This document shows, piece after piece, positions 1 to 9,012 of a stretch of 47,011 nucleotides of DNA. The DNA comes from Streptomyces sp. AC555_RSS877 (GTDB lineage Bacteria > Actinomycetota > Actinomycetes > Streptomycetales > Streptomycetaceae). The position numbers were made by a program, and so were the translations under genes. The stretch lies in NCBI RefSeq assembly GCF_019049245.1, contig NZ_JAGMUK010000128.1, positions 51,052 through 98,062 on the forward strand. The letters run 5' to 3'. The notes below the pieces were generated by a model. The model made no database searches, had not been told where the DNA came from, and worked only from the letters and a program-made list of their open reading frames with translations. Position 1 is the stretch's first letter. Every line of letters begins with the position of its first letter.

Positions 1-1146
1 CCCCGACAGCCGGACCCTGATTCCCGCCTTCTCCACCCGTACGTCCCGCAGTCGCAGCTCGCCCCGGGGTGGCTCGGGGAGCTGGAAGCCGAGGGAGAGC
101 CGGTCGGCGAGGACCGGGCGGGTGAGGCGGGAGAGGGCGTCGAGGAGCGCCGGGTCGAGGCCGAGGCGGTCGAGCACCTCGGGGTGGGCCAGGGTCAGGT
201 CGAGGAGGTTGACCCGCATGGCCTGGTGGACGAAGTCGCGGGAGCCGGTCAGCTCGGCGAGTTTGTCGTCGTTGCGCAGCGCCTGGCGGACGGTCGTGTC
301 CGGTACTCCCATGCGCCGTACGACCGACGGCACGGCCAGCAGTGCGCGCACCTTGCGGGTCTCACGGGCCAGTCCGGCGGCCGACTCGGGCGTCAGGTGC
401 AGGCCCTCCGAGGCGCGGACACCGGGCCGGTACGTGGCCAGGTCGCCCACGTTCAGGAGCATTCCGCCGATCGTCGTGGTGATGGCCTGGTCGCCGTCGC
501 GCCCGATGCGTACGTCGGCCCGCAGCCGCAGATCGTGTCCGGCGACCGGGAGCGTGCCGCGCGCCAGGATCCGGTCGCGGCCGGTTCCCGTGAACGTCAC
601 CTGGGACGCGCCGAGTTCGCGATTCATGTCGGCGAAGGAGAGCAGCACGTCACCGCGCAGCTCGGGAATGCGGGCCCCGCGCACGGAGGTCGGCCCGTCG
701 CCCTCGAGGGTGATGTCCCGTGCCGTCGCCGACACCGAGGCCAGCGTGACCCGGTCGGCCGCCACGTCCGGGACGGTCACCTTCACCGCCTCCAGGTGTC
801 CGCCGACGAGTTGGGGCAGGAAGGGGAAGCCGTCGATCTGCACCTCGGGTGCCGCGGACAGCTTCATACGGTCCTTGAGGGCGTCCGCCGCCCGCTGTTC
901 GGCGTAGAGCACGGCCCAGCGGTCACCGAGGGTGAGGAAGGCGGCGAGCACCGACAGGCCCGCCACCGCCTTCAGCGCGAACGGCAGTCCGGCGAAGCGA
1001 CCGCGCCGACGGCGTCGGCCGCCCCGGCGGTGCTGGGGCGGGGACCATGACTCGTCCCCGCCCAGCACTTCAGGTGCTTCAGGTGCTTCAGGTGCTTCAT
1101 ACGGGTCTGCGTAGGGCTGTGTCGATATGTGGTGGGGGGCGCGCAT
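1..1146 (-). CDS. DUF2993 (LmeA-like) phospholipid-binding membrane-anchored protein, 3' end outside window
   Basis: The frame is open for 382 codons from ATG at 1146 to the left edge and is incomplete at its C terminus. The protein has a short N-terminal cytoplasmic tail with a Glu-Ala-Pro repeat, then an Arg-rich stretch (about residues 40-52), one hydrophobic helix (about residues 57-74, ALKAVAGLSVLAAFLTLG) and a long extracytoplasmic part. The segment EVQIDGFPFLPQLVGGHLEAV followed by VTV is the typical start of a DUF2993 domain. Known members such as mycobacterial LmeA bind phospholipids in the cell envelope. The start is favoured because the reading frame upstream of the later GTG candidates stays in good codon use; the ribosome site is a weak GGATGG. 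The exact role here is not known. Confidence 0.85.
   Translation of the reverse strand, partial: MRAPHHISTQPYADPYEAPEAPEAPEVLGGDESWSPPQHRRGGRRRRRGRFAGLPFALKAVAGLSVLAAFLTLGDRWAVLYAEQRAADALKDRMKLSAAPEVQIDGFPFLPQLVGGHLEAVKVTVPDVAADRVTLASVSATARDITLEGDGPTSVRGARIPELRGDVLLSFADMNRELGASQVTFTGTGRDRILARGTLPVAGHDLRLRADVRIGRDGDQAITTTIGGMLLNVGDLATYRPGVRASEGLHLTPESAAGLARETRKVRALLAVPSVVRRMGVPDTTVRQALRNDDKLAELTGSRDFVHQAMRVNLLDLTLAHPEVLDRLGLDPALLDALSRLTRPVLADRLSLGFQLPEPPRGELRLRDVRVEKAGIRVRLSG
1072..1098. repeat. Three perfect tandem copies of a 9-bp unit coding Glu-Ala-Pro
   Basis: The unit aggtgcttc (plus strand) occurs three times head to tail. Read on the minus strand it encodes (Glu-Ala-Pro)n in the cytoplasmic tail of the DUF2993 protein. 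Such short in-frame repeats commonly vary in copy number by slippage. Confidence 0.85.
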
Positions 1147-1227
1147 CGATCCATCCGACCACGCGTGTGCCCCCCACCCGCAACCTCAACCCGAGGTATG
1201 CGACTCAGCTCACGATCACCACGCGCA

Positions 1228-3042
1228 CTACTGCACGACCGTGATCCGGTTCGTCACCGGCGGCGCGATCGGGTTCGCCGCCGAGGAGTTGGCCTTCAGG
1301 TACTTCTCCAGGGCCGCCAGGTCGTCTCCGCCGACGAGGTCGTTGGTGCCCTGCCCCAGGGTGAGGATGCCGTCACCGCCGCCCGCGAGGAAGCTGTTCG
1401 TCGCGACGCGGTAGGTGGCCGCCGGGTCGATGGCCGTGCCGTTGAGCTTGACGGTGTCGGCGACCACGCGGTCGGCGCCGGCCTTCGTCAGGTCGAGCGT
1501 GTACGTCAGGCCGGTCGACGGCAGCAGGATCTTCGGCGCGGCCGTGTTCGAGCCGCTCACCTGCTCCTTGAGGATCTGGATCAGCTGGGTGCCGGTGAAG
1601 TCCTGCAGGTTCACGGTGTTGGAGAACGGCTGCACCGTGAATCCCTCGGCGTAGGTCACCACGCCGTCGCCCTCGGTGCCCTTGGCCGCGTAGGTGAGGC
1701 CCGCGCGGACTCCGCCCGGGTTCATCAGCGCGAGGTCCGTCTCCGGGTCGAGCTCCTTGCCGTACGCCAGTTGCGCGTCGGCGATGAGGTCGCCCATCGG
1801 GGACTCGGTGCCGGCGCTCGGTATGTCGGCGGAGATGTAGCCGATCGCCTGGTTGCCGATGGGCGCCGCGAGGGTGTTCCACTTGCTGATCAGCTCGGTC
1901 ATGTCCGTCGCCTTGGGGACGGTCCGGGTGACCACGTGGTTGGCGGACGCCACGGCCGTACGGGCGATGTCGCCCGTCCAACGGTCGTAGGTGAGCGTGG
2001 TGTCCGTGTAGAGACGGCCGAAGGACGCGGCCGAGGTGACCGTGCGCGGCTTGCCCGACGGGTCGTTGATCGTGCACGCGTACGCGGCGTGCGTGTGGCC
2101 CGTGACCAGCGCGTCGACCTGCGGGGTGATGTTCTTGGCGATGTCGACGATCGGGCCGGAGATGCCGTCGCCGGCGCCCGGGGAGTCGCAGTCGTAGTTG
2201 TACGACGCCGAGGCGGGCAGGCCGCCCTCGTGGATGAGCGCGACGATCGACTTGACGCCCTGCTTCTGCAGCACCTTGGCGTACTTGTTGATCGTCTCGA
2301 CCTCGTCCTTGAACTTGAGGCCCTTGACGCCCTCGGCGGAGACGACGCCCGGGGTGTCCTCCAGGGTCACACCGATGAAGCCGACCTTGACGTCCTTCTT
2401 CTTCCACACCCAGTAGGGCTTGAGGATCGGCTTTCCGGTCTTCTCGTTCAGCACGTTCGCCGCGAGGTACGGGAAGTCGGCGCCCTCGAACTCCTCGTCG
2501 GTGTAGCAGCCGGCGGTCGGGTGGCAGCCGCCGTTCTGCAGGCGGCCCAGCTCCCTGGCGCCCTCGTCGAACTCGTGGTTGCCGACGCTCGTCACGTCGA
2601 GGTCGAGCTTGTTCAGCGCCTCGATGGTGGGCTCGTCGTGGAAGAGGCCCGAGATCAGCGGGGAGGCACCGACCATGTCGCCGCCGGCCGCCGTGATGGA
2701 GTACTTGTTGCCCTCGCGGGCCTGGCGCAGGTGGGTGGCGAGGTACTCGACACCACCGGCGTCGATCGTCTTGGTGGTGCCGTCCGCGTGGACTTCGGTG
2801 ACCCGGCCGGACGAGCCGGACGGCGGCTCCAGGTTGCCGTGCAGGTCGTTGAACGACAGCAGCTGTACGTCCTGGTAGCGGCCCGGCGCCTGACCGCCGG
2901 GCCTGCCCTTGCTCTCGCCCGCGCTCGCCGACGACGGCAGCGCGGCCGCCAGCGCGCCGACCGTGGCGAGACCGGCGGCCGCGGCCACCAGACGATACGT
3001 ACGACGTCTGCGGTGCTCGTACGACTGGGATGTGGCTGGCAT
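1228..3042 (-). CDS. Secreted bifunctional metallophosphatase / 5'-nucleotidase
   Basis: 604 residues. The N terminus is a signal peptide (RRRR, then a hydrophobic run, cleavage near ASA-GES at about residue 42). The calcineurin-like metallophosphoesterase domain has the expected metal ligands: D66 and H68 in NDLHG, D122 in GGDMVG, N155-H156-E157 in GNHE, H271 in HEGG and GHTH at 315-318. The C-terminal half is the 5'-nucleotidase substrate-binding domain (GGVRAGL, then FSNTVN and GGGDG). The family dephosphorylates extracellular nucleotides to release phosphate and nucleosides, which fits the phosphate genes downstream. ATG at 3042 has a strong AGGGGGG site 4-5 nt upstream. The gene is divergent from mshD. 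PhoP control is plausible, but I see no convincing PHO box. Confidence 0.95.
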   Translation of the reverse strand: MPATSQSYEHRRRRTYRLVAAAAGLATVGALAAALPSSASAGESKGRPGGQAPGRYQDVQLLSFNDLHGNLEPPSGSSGRVTEVHADGTTKTIDAGGVEYLATHLRQAREGNKYSITAAGGDMVGASPLISGLFHDEPTIEALNKLDLDVTSVGNHEFDEGARELGRLQNGGCHPTAGCYTDEEFEGADFPYLAANVLNEKTGKPILKPYWVWKKKDVKVGFIGVTLEDTPGVVSAEGVKGLKFKDEVETINKYAKVLQKQGVKSIVALIHEGGLPASASYNYDCDSPGAGDGISGPIVDIAKNITPQVDALVTGHTHAAYACTINDPSGKPRTVTSAASFGRLYTDTTLTYDRWTGDIARTAVASANHVVTRTVPKATDMTELISKWNTLAAPIGNQAIGYISADIPSAGTESPMGDLIADAQLAYGKELDPETDLALMNPGGVRAGLTYAAKGTEGDGVVTYAEGFTVQPFSNTVNLQDFTGTQLIQILKEQVSGSNTAAPKILLPSTGLTYTLDLTKAGADRVVADTVKLNGTAIDPAATYRVATNSFLAGGGDGILTLGQGTNDLVGGDDLAALEKYLKANSSAANPIAPPVTNRITVVQ

Positions 3043-3060
3043 ACGCCCCCCTGAGTTTCT

Positions 3061-3084
3061 GGTGAGGAAGTGGGTGAGGAAGTG
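3061..3084. repeat. Two adjacent perfect copies of a 12-bp repeat upstream of the 5'-nucleotidase gene
   Basis: ggtgaggaagtg is repeated exactly, starting 18 bp upstream of the nucleotidase start codon. On the gene's own strand it reads CACTTCCTCACC twice. The 12-bp period does not match the 11-bp period of a Streptomyces PHO box. It could be a binding site for another regulator or a chance duplication in the leader. Confidence 0.6.
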
Positions 3085-3200
3085 GCCCCGTCCCGGCGCA
3101 GCCTAGGGTCAACGCGCGTAGCGCGACAGAGGTTTCGTGGTTACATCCTGGTTGCTTCTTTGCCGCCACTTTGCCGGTACCTCCCCTTACCCTCGTACGC

Positions 3201-4127
3201 ATGACCAGCGACGACACCGCACTCCCCGGCAGCTCCCGCTCGATCGAAACCCACTTCGCGCTTCCCCCGGACCGGACCGAGGCCGTGCTCGGGCTGCTCG
3301 CGGAGGCCGCCCGTAACGACGGGCAGCAGGCAGTCTCCGAACAAGGGCGGCTGCAGTTGCGGGGCGGAGCGCGCGAGGGCGTGTCCCATTTGCTGCTGTC
3401 TGTGGGGGCCGAACTGGTCGGCTACGCGCAGTTGGAGGACACCGACCCGGTGGAGGCGCCGGCCGCCGAACTCGTCGTCCACCCCGCGCACCGCGGTCAC
3501 GGCCACGGGCGGGCGCTGGGCTCGGCGCTTCTCGCCGCGTCCGGCAAGCGGCTGCGGGTGTGGGCGCACGGTGGCCACTCCGCCGCGCGGCATCTGGCGC
3601 AGGTCCTCGGACTCACCCTCTTCCGCGAACTGCGCCAAATGCGGCGTTCCTTGACGGACCTGGACCTTGCGGACCCGGTGCTTCCCGAGGGCGTGACCGT
3701 CCGCACCTTCGTCCCCGGCGCCGACGACGCGGCCTGGCTCGCGGCCAACGCGGCCGCCTTCGCCCACCATCCCGAGCAGGGTTCGCTCACGCAGCGGGAC
3801 CTCGACGACCGCAAGGCCGAACCGTGGTTCGACCCCTCCGGGTTCTTCCTCGCCTTCCGCGGCGACGAACTGGTCGGGTTCCACTGGACGAAGGTCCACT
3901 CGGACGAACGGCTCGGCGAGGTGTACGTGGTGGGCGTACGGCCCGGGGCCCAGGGCGGGGGGCTGGGCAAGGCCCTTACGGCGATCGGGTTGCGGCACCT
4001 CGCGAGGCGGGGGCTGCCGACGGTGATGCTGTATGTCGACGCCGACAACAAGGCGGCGGTGTCGGTGTACGAGCGGCTGGGGTTCGTGACGTACGAGACG
4101 GACCTGATGTACCGCACGGAGACGTGA
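3201..4127 (+). CDS. mshD: Mycothiol synthase (MshD)
   Basis: 308 residues, the normal MshD size. It transfers an acetyl group from acetyl-CoA to Cys-GlcN-inositol, the last step of mycothiol synthesis in the cytoplasm. Two tandem GNAT folds are visible: an N-terminal one with the acetyl-CoA loop HPAHRGHGHGRALGSALL (about residues 96-113) and a C-terminal one with VRPGAQGGGLGKAL (about 244-257), ending LYVDADNKAAVSVYERLGF as in MshD. ATG at 3201 is chosen over a TTG 30 nt upstream, because the upstream stretch has no ribosome site and the family starts near here. The gene stands alone, divergent from the nucleotidase gene. Confidence 0.95.
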   Translation: MTSDDTALPGSSRSIETHFALPPDRTEAVLGLLAEAARNDGQQAVSEQGRLQLRGGAREGVSHLLLSVGAELVGYAQLEDTDPVEAPAAELVVHPAHRGHGHGRALGSALLAASGKRLRVWAHGGHSAARHLAQVLGLTLFRELRQMRRSLTDLDLADPVLPEGVTVRTFVPGADDAAWLAANAAAFAHHPEQGSLTQRDLDDRKAEPWFDPSGFFLAFRGDELVGFHWTKVHSDERLGEVYVVGVRPGAQGGGLGKALTAIGLRHLARRGLPTVMLYVDADNKAAVSVYERLGFVTYETDLMYRTET

Positions 4128-4365
4128 CGCCGGGCGGCGTCAGTGCGGGTCTTGCTGGGGGCTCCGCCTCAGACCCCCGGTCTGTGCCCACCCACCACCC
4201 GACTCGGTCGGTCGAGAGGTGGCCGACTCGGTCGGACGACCGGGGCGTCTCAACGGACCGCCCAGGACCCGACTCGGCGAGCGGCCAAGCCAAGCCCTCC
4301 ACTCGGCGCCCAGCCCGCAGCCCGGCTCCGCCCCCAGCCTCAGGCGCCCGCAGGCCCCCCGGACG
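4128..4365. other. Intergenic region between convergent genes with short repeats
   Basis: No gene is supported here. A G5/C5 stem (about 4157-4178) just after mshD may act as a terminator. A 13-bp sequence ccgactcggtcgg occurs twice (4199-4211 and 4223-4235), with a degenerate third copy near 4269. These look like low-complexity intergenic drift rather than a known site. Confidence 0.5.
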
Positions 4366-5070
4366 TCACCCGCTCGTCGGGCCCGCCACCGCGGACCGAC
4401 GACGCAGCGGCAGGCCCCGCCGTAGCGGTTCCGGGCCGCACGCGCCCCACACCAGCGTCGCCGCCGCCAGGACCAGCGCCCAGCGTTCGTGGGCGGCCTG
4501 CCACTGCGGGTCGCCGGTCGGTACGAACAGGGACCAGCGGTCCGGCAGCAGGAGTTGGGCCAGGATCGCCGTCGTCAGGAGGCCGGCCGCGACGGACGGT
4601 CCCGGCTCGGGCTCGTTCGCGAAGCGCACGGCTGTCGCGGCGGCGGCGAGTGCGAGGGCGGCGGCCGCGGCGGCCTCCAGGGTGAGGGCTCCGACCGGGG
4701 GGCGCACCTCATGCGGTACGAGGGCCAGTACGGCCGTCCACCACAGCACGGCCACCGGCGCGACCCACGCCACCCGCAGTCCCGCCCGCACCCAGCGCCG
4801 GGTGGTGACGGGCACGGTGAGGTGCCGGGCGGGGTCGTCCAGCAGGAACGACAGGCCGAGGGCGAAGGCGAGGGCGGCGGCCCGCAGCAGGTTGAGGGCC
4901 AGCCATGCGTCCGGCGGGCCGTCGGCCAGCCGCGGCAGCGCGACGATCAGCAGCCCCACGACGGCCCCCGCGCCCAGCGCCCGCCAGGGCACGGTACGCC
5001 CGACAGCCCACACCAAGTCCCCGCTCACACCACGCACGTGACGGCCCCCCTCGACGCCCTGCACAGCCAT
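4366..5070 (-). CDS. Small polytopic membrane protein, last gene of the ECF/ABC operon
   Basis: About 234 residues, mostly hydrophobic, with roughly six predicted membrane segments rich in Ala, Leu and Val. A charged loop (DDPARHLTVPVTTRRWVRAG) is typical of ABC-type membrane components of the ABC-2 class. No enzymatic motif is visible. It follows the larger permease gene after a short gap and is transcribed the same way, so it is probably another membrane subunit of that exporter. The start is uncertain: ATG 5070 is used here; 5106 is possible, and GTG 5037 has a strong GAGGGGGG site. Confidence 0.75.
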   Translation of the reverse strand: MAVQGVEGGRHVRGVSGDLVWAVGRTVPWRALGAGAVVGLLIVALPRLADGPPDAWLALNLLRAAALAFALGLSFLLDDPARHLTVPVTTRRWVRAGLRVAWVAPVAVLWWTAVLALVPHEVRPPVGALTLEAAAAAALALAAAATAVRFANEPEPGPSVAAGLLTTAILAQLLLPDRWSLFVPTGDPQWQAAHERWALVLAAATLVWGACGPEPLRRGLPLRRRSAVAGPTSG

Positions 5071-5136
5071 GCCCCACCCACTCGCACCCCGGTCCCGCAC
5101 CACCACGCCCCCTCACTCCGTCGCTCCCTCACTCCG

Positions 5137-6681
5137 TCACTCCCCGCACTCGTCGTCCTCCTTGGGCACCTCGGCTCCCAGCACTCGGGCCGCCTCAGCC
5201 GTGGTCACTCCCGGGGCCGTCAGTTCGGCCCAGTGCTTCTTGACCGTGGCGGTGACCTCATCCCGCGGACGCTTGAGCAGTTCGACCACCACCGACGTCT
5301 GTCCGGCGGACATGGACAGCGGGTGGGTGGGCGTCAGGACGATCGCGGAGCCGCTGAGGCTGTCGTCGAGGCGGACGTCCCGCAGGTCGGCCGTCGGGTC
5401 GGCGGCGCCGCCGAGGGCGAGCCACATGACGGTCACCATCCGGCCGTCGCACAGTTCGCCGCCCTTGGTCTCGTCGCCCGCGACCAGCACGGAGGCGACG
5501 GCCGCCGCGAACTCCGGGACGCGGTTGCCGCCCCAGCGCGTGCCGACGGTGACCTGGTGGGGCGTGGTGGCCGGGGTGATCGTGCTGTCGGAGGTGTAGC
5601 CGTAGGTGGCGTCGATCCGCTGCCGTACCAGCAACCGCTGCTCGGCTGCCGGGCCGGCCGCGAGGGACTGGACCCGGTCGACGACACCGGCCCAGGTGTC
5701 CGCCCGGCCGGTCCACTCCGGGAACGCGCAGTACGTCGAGGCGCCGTGCCGGGTGCAGGACTGTTGCTTCTCCGGGCTGAGGGTGGCCCGCTCCCGGGCC
5801 GCGCTCAGCTCGGCCGAGACGCCCCCGGACTGGGCGACCGCACCGGTCGCCGTGAGGGCGAGTGCGCCCGCGAGGCCCGCCTTGACGGGCCAGGCCCGGC
5901 CGCCGCCGGCCAGTACGGCAGCCGTGGCCAGGAGCAGGACGAGGCCGATCAGGTAGAGGGCGTGCCAGGCGGCGGGCCGCCCGATCAGGTCGGACGGCAG
6001 TGTCTTGGAGCTGTTCTCGCCGACGACCGGCGACAGCCAGCGGCTCCACTCGGCGCCGCCCGTGCCGGCGGAGATGAACGTGGCGGCGGTGAACAGGCCG
6101 AGCACCAGGATCGGCGCGGCGAACACGGTCGGCACCAGGCGGGCGATCAGCACGCCGAGGGCGCCGCACAGCAGCACGTACAGGGGCCCGACGGCGAGTT
6201 CGGCGACCGATCCGTGGCCCACCGCGCCCGGCCTGAGGGCCTGCCAGGTGAACTCGCCCAGCACCACCAGCGCGGTGAGCACGGCGAACGGCAGGACCGA
6301 CAGGACGTGCGCGACCGTTCGCCGCCACGGCTCCATCACCAGCACGTCGAAGTGCCGGTCGGTGCCGTGCCGACGGGAGCGCAGCGCGCCCCGGTTGACG
6401 CAGACGAGCAGCGCGATGCCGAGGAGCAGGGGCGCGGACTGCGTTCCCCGGTCGACGTCCTGGAGGGCGGGGAAGGCGTTCATGCCCTCGCGTTCGCTCA
6501 GCAGCGTCCAGAGGGTGTAGCCGACGTAGACGAGGAGGGTGACCAGGACCGGGATGTACCGCAGGAGGTCGCGTGCCTCGAAGCGGGCGAGGGCGGCCAC
6601 GGCCGCCCAGGGCCGGTGCGGTTCGCCGGGCACGACGGGCGGGGTCGTCCGGAGGCCGTCCGGTTCCATGACCGTGTTCAT
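5137..6681 (-). CDS. ABC-type transporter membrane protein with large extracellular domain
   Basis: 514 residues from ATG 6681, which overlaps the stop of the upstream ATPase gene by 4 bp (ATGA), implying translational coupling. The N terminus is cytoplasmic (RPWAAVAALARFEARDLLRYIP). About six membrane helices follow within the first 290 residues, and then a long soluble region of roughly 220 residues that is likely outside the cell. The layout resembles ABC-2 permeases fused to an extracellular domain. It forms a transporter with the ATPase encoded just upstream; the substrate is unknown. A frame extending to 6849 is open but overlaps the ATPase coding region, so I do not use it. Confidence 0.8.
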   Translation of the reverse strand: MNTVMEPDGLRTTPPVVPGEPHRPWAAVAALARFEARDLLRYIPVLVTLLVYVGYTLWTLLSEREGMNAFPALQDVDRGTQSAPLLLGIALLVCVNRGALRSRRHGTDRHFDVLVMEPWRRTVAHVLSVLPFAVLTALVVLGEFTWQALRPGAVGHGSVAELAVGPLYVLLCGALGVLIARLVPTVFAAPILVLGLFTAATFISAGTGGAEWSRWLSPVVGENSSKTLPSDLIGRPAAWHALYLIGLVLLLATAAVLAGGGRAWPVKAGLAGALALTATGAVAQSGGVSAELSAARERATLSPEKQQSCTRHGASTYCAFPEWTGRADTWAGVVDRVQSLAAGPAAEQRLLVRQRIDATYGYTSDSTITPATTPHQVTVGTRWGGNRVPEFAAAVASVLVAGDETKGGELCDGRMVTVMWLALGGAADPTADLRDVRLDDSLSGSAIVLTPTHPLSMSAGQTSVVVELLKRPRDEVTATVKKHWAELTAPGVTTAEAARVLGAEVPKEDDECGE

Positions 6682-7541
6682 GCTGCCGCCACCTCCGTGT
6701 CCGCGCCGTCGAGGGTGAGCAGGTAGCCGTCCTCCAGGGTGGGTTCGAGGAGGTCGGCGCCCGGCGGTGGATCGCCGACGTTGCGGAAGGAGCCGGTGCC
6801 GGTGCGCCAGCCGGCCAGTGCGCCGGGGTCGCGTTCCGTGCTGCTCCACACCCGGCCGGCGGCCCGGGCGGTCAGTTCGGCCGGGGTGCCGTCGAAACGG
6901 ACCCGGCCGGCGGCCAGGACGACGACCCGGTTGCAGAGCATCGCCACGTCCTCCGTCTGGTGGGTGGACAGCAGTACGGTCCGCCCCTCGCCCGCCTGCG
7001 CGATCAGCTCCCTGAAGCGCATGCGCTGTTCGGGGTCGAGGCCGACGGTCGGCTCGTCGAGGACGAGGAAGCCGGGGTCGCCGACGAGCGCGGCCGCCAG
7101 CGCGACCCGCTGCCGCATGCCGCCGGACAGCCTCTTGATGCGCCGGCCGCGTACGTCACCCAGGTCGACCTCTTCGAGAACGCGCCGCACCTCGCGGTGG
7201 CGGGCACCCCGGTCGGTCAGCTCCTTCAGGATCGCCACGTAGTCGACGAACTCGAAGGCAGTGAAGTCGGGGTGGAAGCCGGGGGTCTGCGGCAGATAGC
7301 CGAGCGAGCGCCGCACCTCCTGCCGCCCGCGTGAGGTGCCCGGGTCGCTCCCGAGCACGGTGAACGCCCCGTGGTCCGGCGGCACGGCCGTGGCCAGCAC
7401 CCGCAACAGGGTGGTCTTCCCGGCCCCGTTGGGTCCGAGCAGTCCGGTGACGCCCCGGGTCAGCCGCAGCGACACGTCGTCGAGGGCGCGGGTACCGCCG
7501 TAGCGAAGGCTCAGCCCGGAGGCGGAGACGGTGGGGGTCAT
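6678..7541 (-). CDS. ABC transporter ATP-binding protein
   Basis: 287 residues. Walker A GPNGAGKTT lies at about residues 36-44. Q-loop region LGYLPQTPG, signature LSGGMRQRVALAAAL, Walker B LVLDEPTVGLDP and the H-loop STHQTED are all intact, so it should be an active ATPase. The subfamily resembles the bacitracin/antibiotic-type or NatA-type exporters. The start overlaps the anti-sigma stop by 4 bp and the stop overlaps the permease start by 4 bp, so the three genes are coupled. Confidence 0.93.
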   Translation of the reverse strand: MTPTVSASGLSLRYGGTRALDDVSLRLTRGVTGLLGPNGAGKTTLLRVLATAVPPDHGAFTVLGSDPGTSRGRQEVRRSLGYLPQTPGFHPDFTAFEFVDYVAILKELTDRGARHREVRRVLEEVDLGDVRGRRIKRLSGGMRQRVALAAALVGDPGFLVLDEPTVGLDPEQRMRFRELIAQAGEGRTVLLSTHQTEDVAMLCNRVVVLAAGRVRFDGTPAELTARAAGRVWSSTERDPGALAGWRTGTGSFRNVGDPPPGADLLEPTLEDGYLLTLDGADTEVAAA

Positions 7542-8374
7542 ACGGAACTCCCGTTGAAGAGGTCGAAACGGTCACGAAGAAGGAAGAGCAGCCCGGCGGC
7601 GAGCGCGGCGACCGCCGCGGCCGCGCCCTGCCCGGCGGCGGTGAACGGTGCGAGTGGGTCGCCGTCGGCCGCCTGATGGGCGTGTGCCGTCAGCAGCAGG
7701 GCGATCCAGGACCCGCCGACCAGGGCCGGCGCGAGTACCGGTCCCAGCCTCGGCGTGAGCGCCAGGCCGGTCGCGGTGAGGGCGAGCGCGGGCAGCAGCC
7801 AGGCGAGGGCACGCAGCCCGTAGCCGGGGAGCGCGAGCGTGGCGAGCCCGTTGAGGCCGAGTCCGGTGACGAGGACGGCGACCGTACGGACCATCAGCAG
7901 CCGGAAGCCGTGCGTCGGCGAGACGACGGCCATCTCGTACGTCGGGTCCAGTGCGGGTCCGTACGACAGCGCGACCCCGGCGAGCGGCAGCAGCGGCGCG
8001 AGCGCCAGGAAGAGCGTGGGCGTGCCGGCGTCCGGGCGGGTGTTCGCCACGAGCACGGTCATCACCAGGACGGCGACGACCGAACCGAGCCAGGACGCGC
8101 GCAGCACCGGCGTGGCCGCGAGCAGCCGCGCGGTGTGGTCGGCGACCCCGACCCGGATCAGCAGCGACTCGAACAGGCCCGGCCGGGGGGCGTCGAGTTC
8201 GGCGTCGAGCCGTTCCCACCCCGCGTCGAGGGCGACCGGGTCGCTCACGTCGGCGAGCACACCCCGGCACCTTGCGCAGGCGGTGAGATGCGCGTCGGCG
8301 GACCACAGGGCCGGGGGCGCCAACTCGCCCTGGGCGTAGGCCCGCAGATCCTCCTCGGACACATGCCAGGTCAT
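7538..8374 (-). CDS. Membrane anti-sigma factor with zf-HC2 zinc finger
   Basis: 278 residues. The N terminus carries the zinc-binding anti-sigma signature H29-x3-C33-x2-C36 (HLTACARC). It is followed by about six hydrophobic helices from residue 90 on. ZAS-type anti-sigma factors hold their cognate ECF sigma factor at the membrane until a signal arrives. The partner is the ECF sigma gene immediately upstream. The gene has a good site (GGGAGGTGG) before ATG 8374. The multi-helix membrane part is larger than in the single-span anti-sigma factors and suggests that it senses envelope or transporter state. Confidence 0.87.
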   Translation of the reverse strand: MTWHVSEEDLRAYAQGELAPPALWSADAHLTACARCRGVLADVSDPVALDAGWERLDAELDAPRPGLFESLLIRVGVADHTARLLAATPVLRASWLGSVVAVLVMTVLVANTRPDAGTPTLFLALAPLLPLAGVALSYGPALDPTYEMAVVSPTHGFRLLMVRTVAVLVTGLGLNGLATLALPGYGLRALAWLLPALALTATGLALTPRLGPVLAPALVGGSWIALLLTAHAHQAADGDPLAPFTAAGQGAAAAVAALAAGLLFLLRDRFDLFNGSSV

Positions 8375-8405
8375 GCCGCCACCTCCCGCGATCGTCGGTT
8401 CGTCC

Positions 8406-8948
8406 TCATGCCAGCGCCTCCCGCAACTGCTTCCGGGCGCGCATCGCCCGCGTCTTGACCGTGCCCGGCGGGATGCCGAGGAGGACGGCCGCCTCCCGGG
8501 TGGTCAGCCCGTCGATGACCGTCGCCTGCAGCACGGCGCGCAACTCCGGTGAGAGCCGGACCAGGGCGCCCGCGAGGTCCCCGTGCTCCACCCCCGCGAG
8601 CACGCGTTCCTCCGCGGACGCCTCGTCCCGGTGCCGCAGCCGCGCCAGCGCCTGCCGCAGCCGCCCCCGTGCCCCGTCGCCGCGCAGCGCGTCGACCAGC
8701 CGCCGCGAGCCGATGCGCCACAGCCACCCGGCGACATCGCCCTCCGCGTGGTAGCGGGCGGTCCCCCGCCACACCGCCAGGAACGTCTCCTGGACGACGT
8801 CGTCGACGATCCCGGCGTCGGAGCACCGGCCGCGCAGTCGTGCGGTGAGCCACGGCGCGAAGCGCCGGTACAGCTCTTCGAAGGCGCGCCGGTCCCCGTC
8901 CGCCGCGATGGCCCGCAGCAGCTCCCCGTCGCTTCTCGTTTCGCTCAC
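8406..8948 (-). CDS. ECF-type RNA polymerase sigma factor
   Basis: 180 residues. Region 2 is visible around AFEELYRRFAPWLTARLRG and DDVVQETFLAVWRG. Region 4 is visible as LSPELRAVLQATVIDGLTTREAAVLLGIPPGTVKTRAMRARKQL, quoted here in parts: the HTH core TTREAAVLLGIPPGTVKTR is complete. It heads a leftward operon with anti-sigma, ABC ATPase and two membrane proteins, so it probably directs transcription of this exporter when the anti-sigma releases it. It is divergent from the GntR gene; the 44-bp palindrome lies 65 bp upstream of its start. Confidence 0.93.
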   Translation of the reverse strand: MSETRSDGELLRAIAADGDRRAFEELYRRFAPWLTARLRGRCSDAGIVDDVVQETFLAVWRGTARYHAEGDVAGWLWRIGSRRLVDALRGDGARGRLRQALARLRHRDEASAEERVLAGVEHGDLAGALVRLSPELRAVLQATVIDGLTTREAAVLLGIPPGTVKTRAMRARKQLREALA

Positions 8949-9012
8949 GTCTCCTCATCGGACGAGCCCGGTCGATCGGTTCACGCGATCACGCTTGACT
9001 TTTCCACGCCCC

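Noticed and set aside
1129..3054. Long plus-strand open frame across the 5'-nucleotidase gene
   Set aside because: It is antisense to a gene with complete catalytic motifs. High GC leaves long open frames on the opposite strand, and the protein is Arg/Gly/Val-rich with no domain.
3061..3084. 12-bp direct repeat as a PHO box of the 5'-nucleotidase
   Set aside because: The period is 12 and the GTTCA core is absent. Kept only as a repeat.
3139..3160. GGTTACATCCT GGTTGCTTCTT as a PHO box for mshD
   Set aside because: The 11-bp period fits, but the CAC part of the core is missing in both units, and mshD has no expected phosphate control.
4489..6726. Long plus-strand frame opposite the ECF-linked permeases
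   Set aside because: Shadow frame; the minus-strand proteins have hydrophobic helices and coupled starts.
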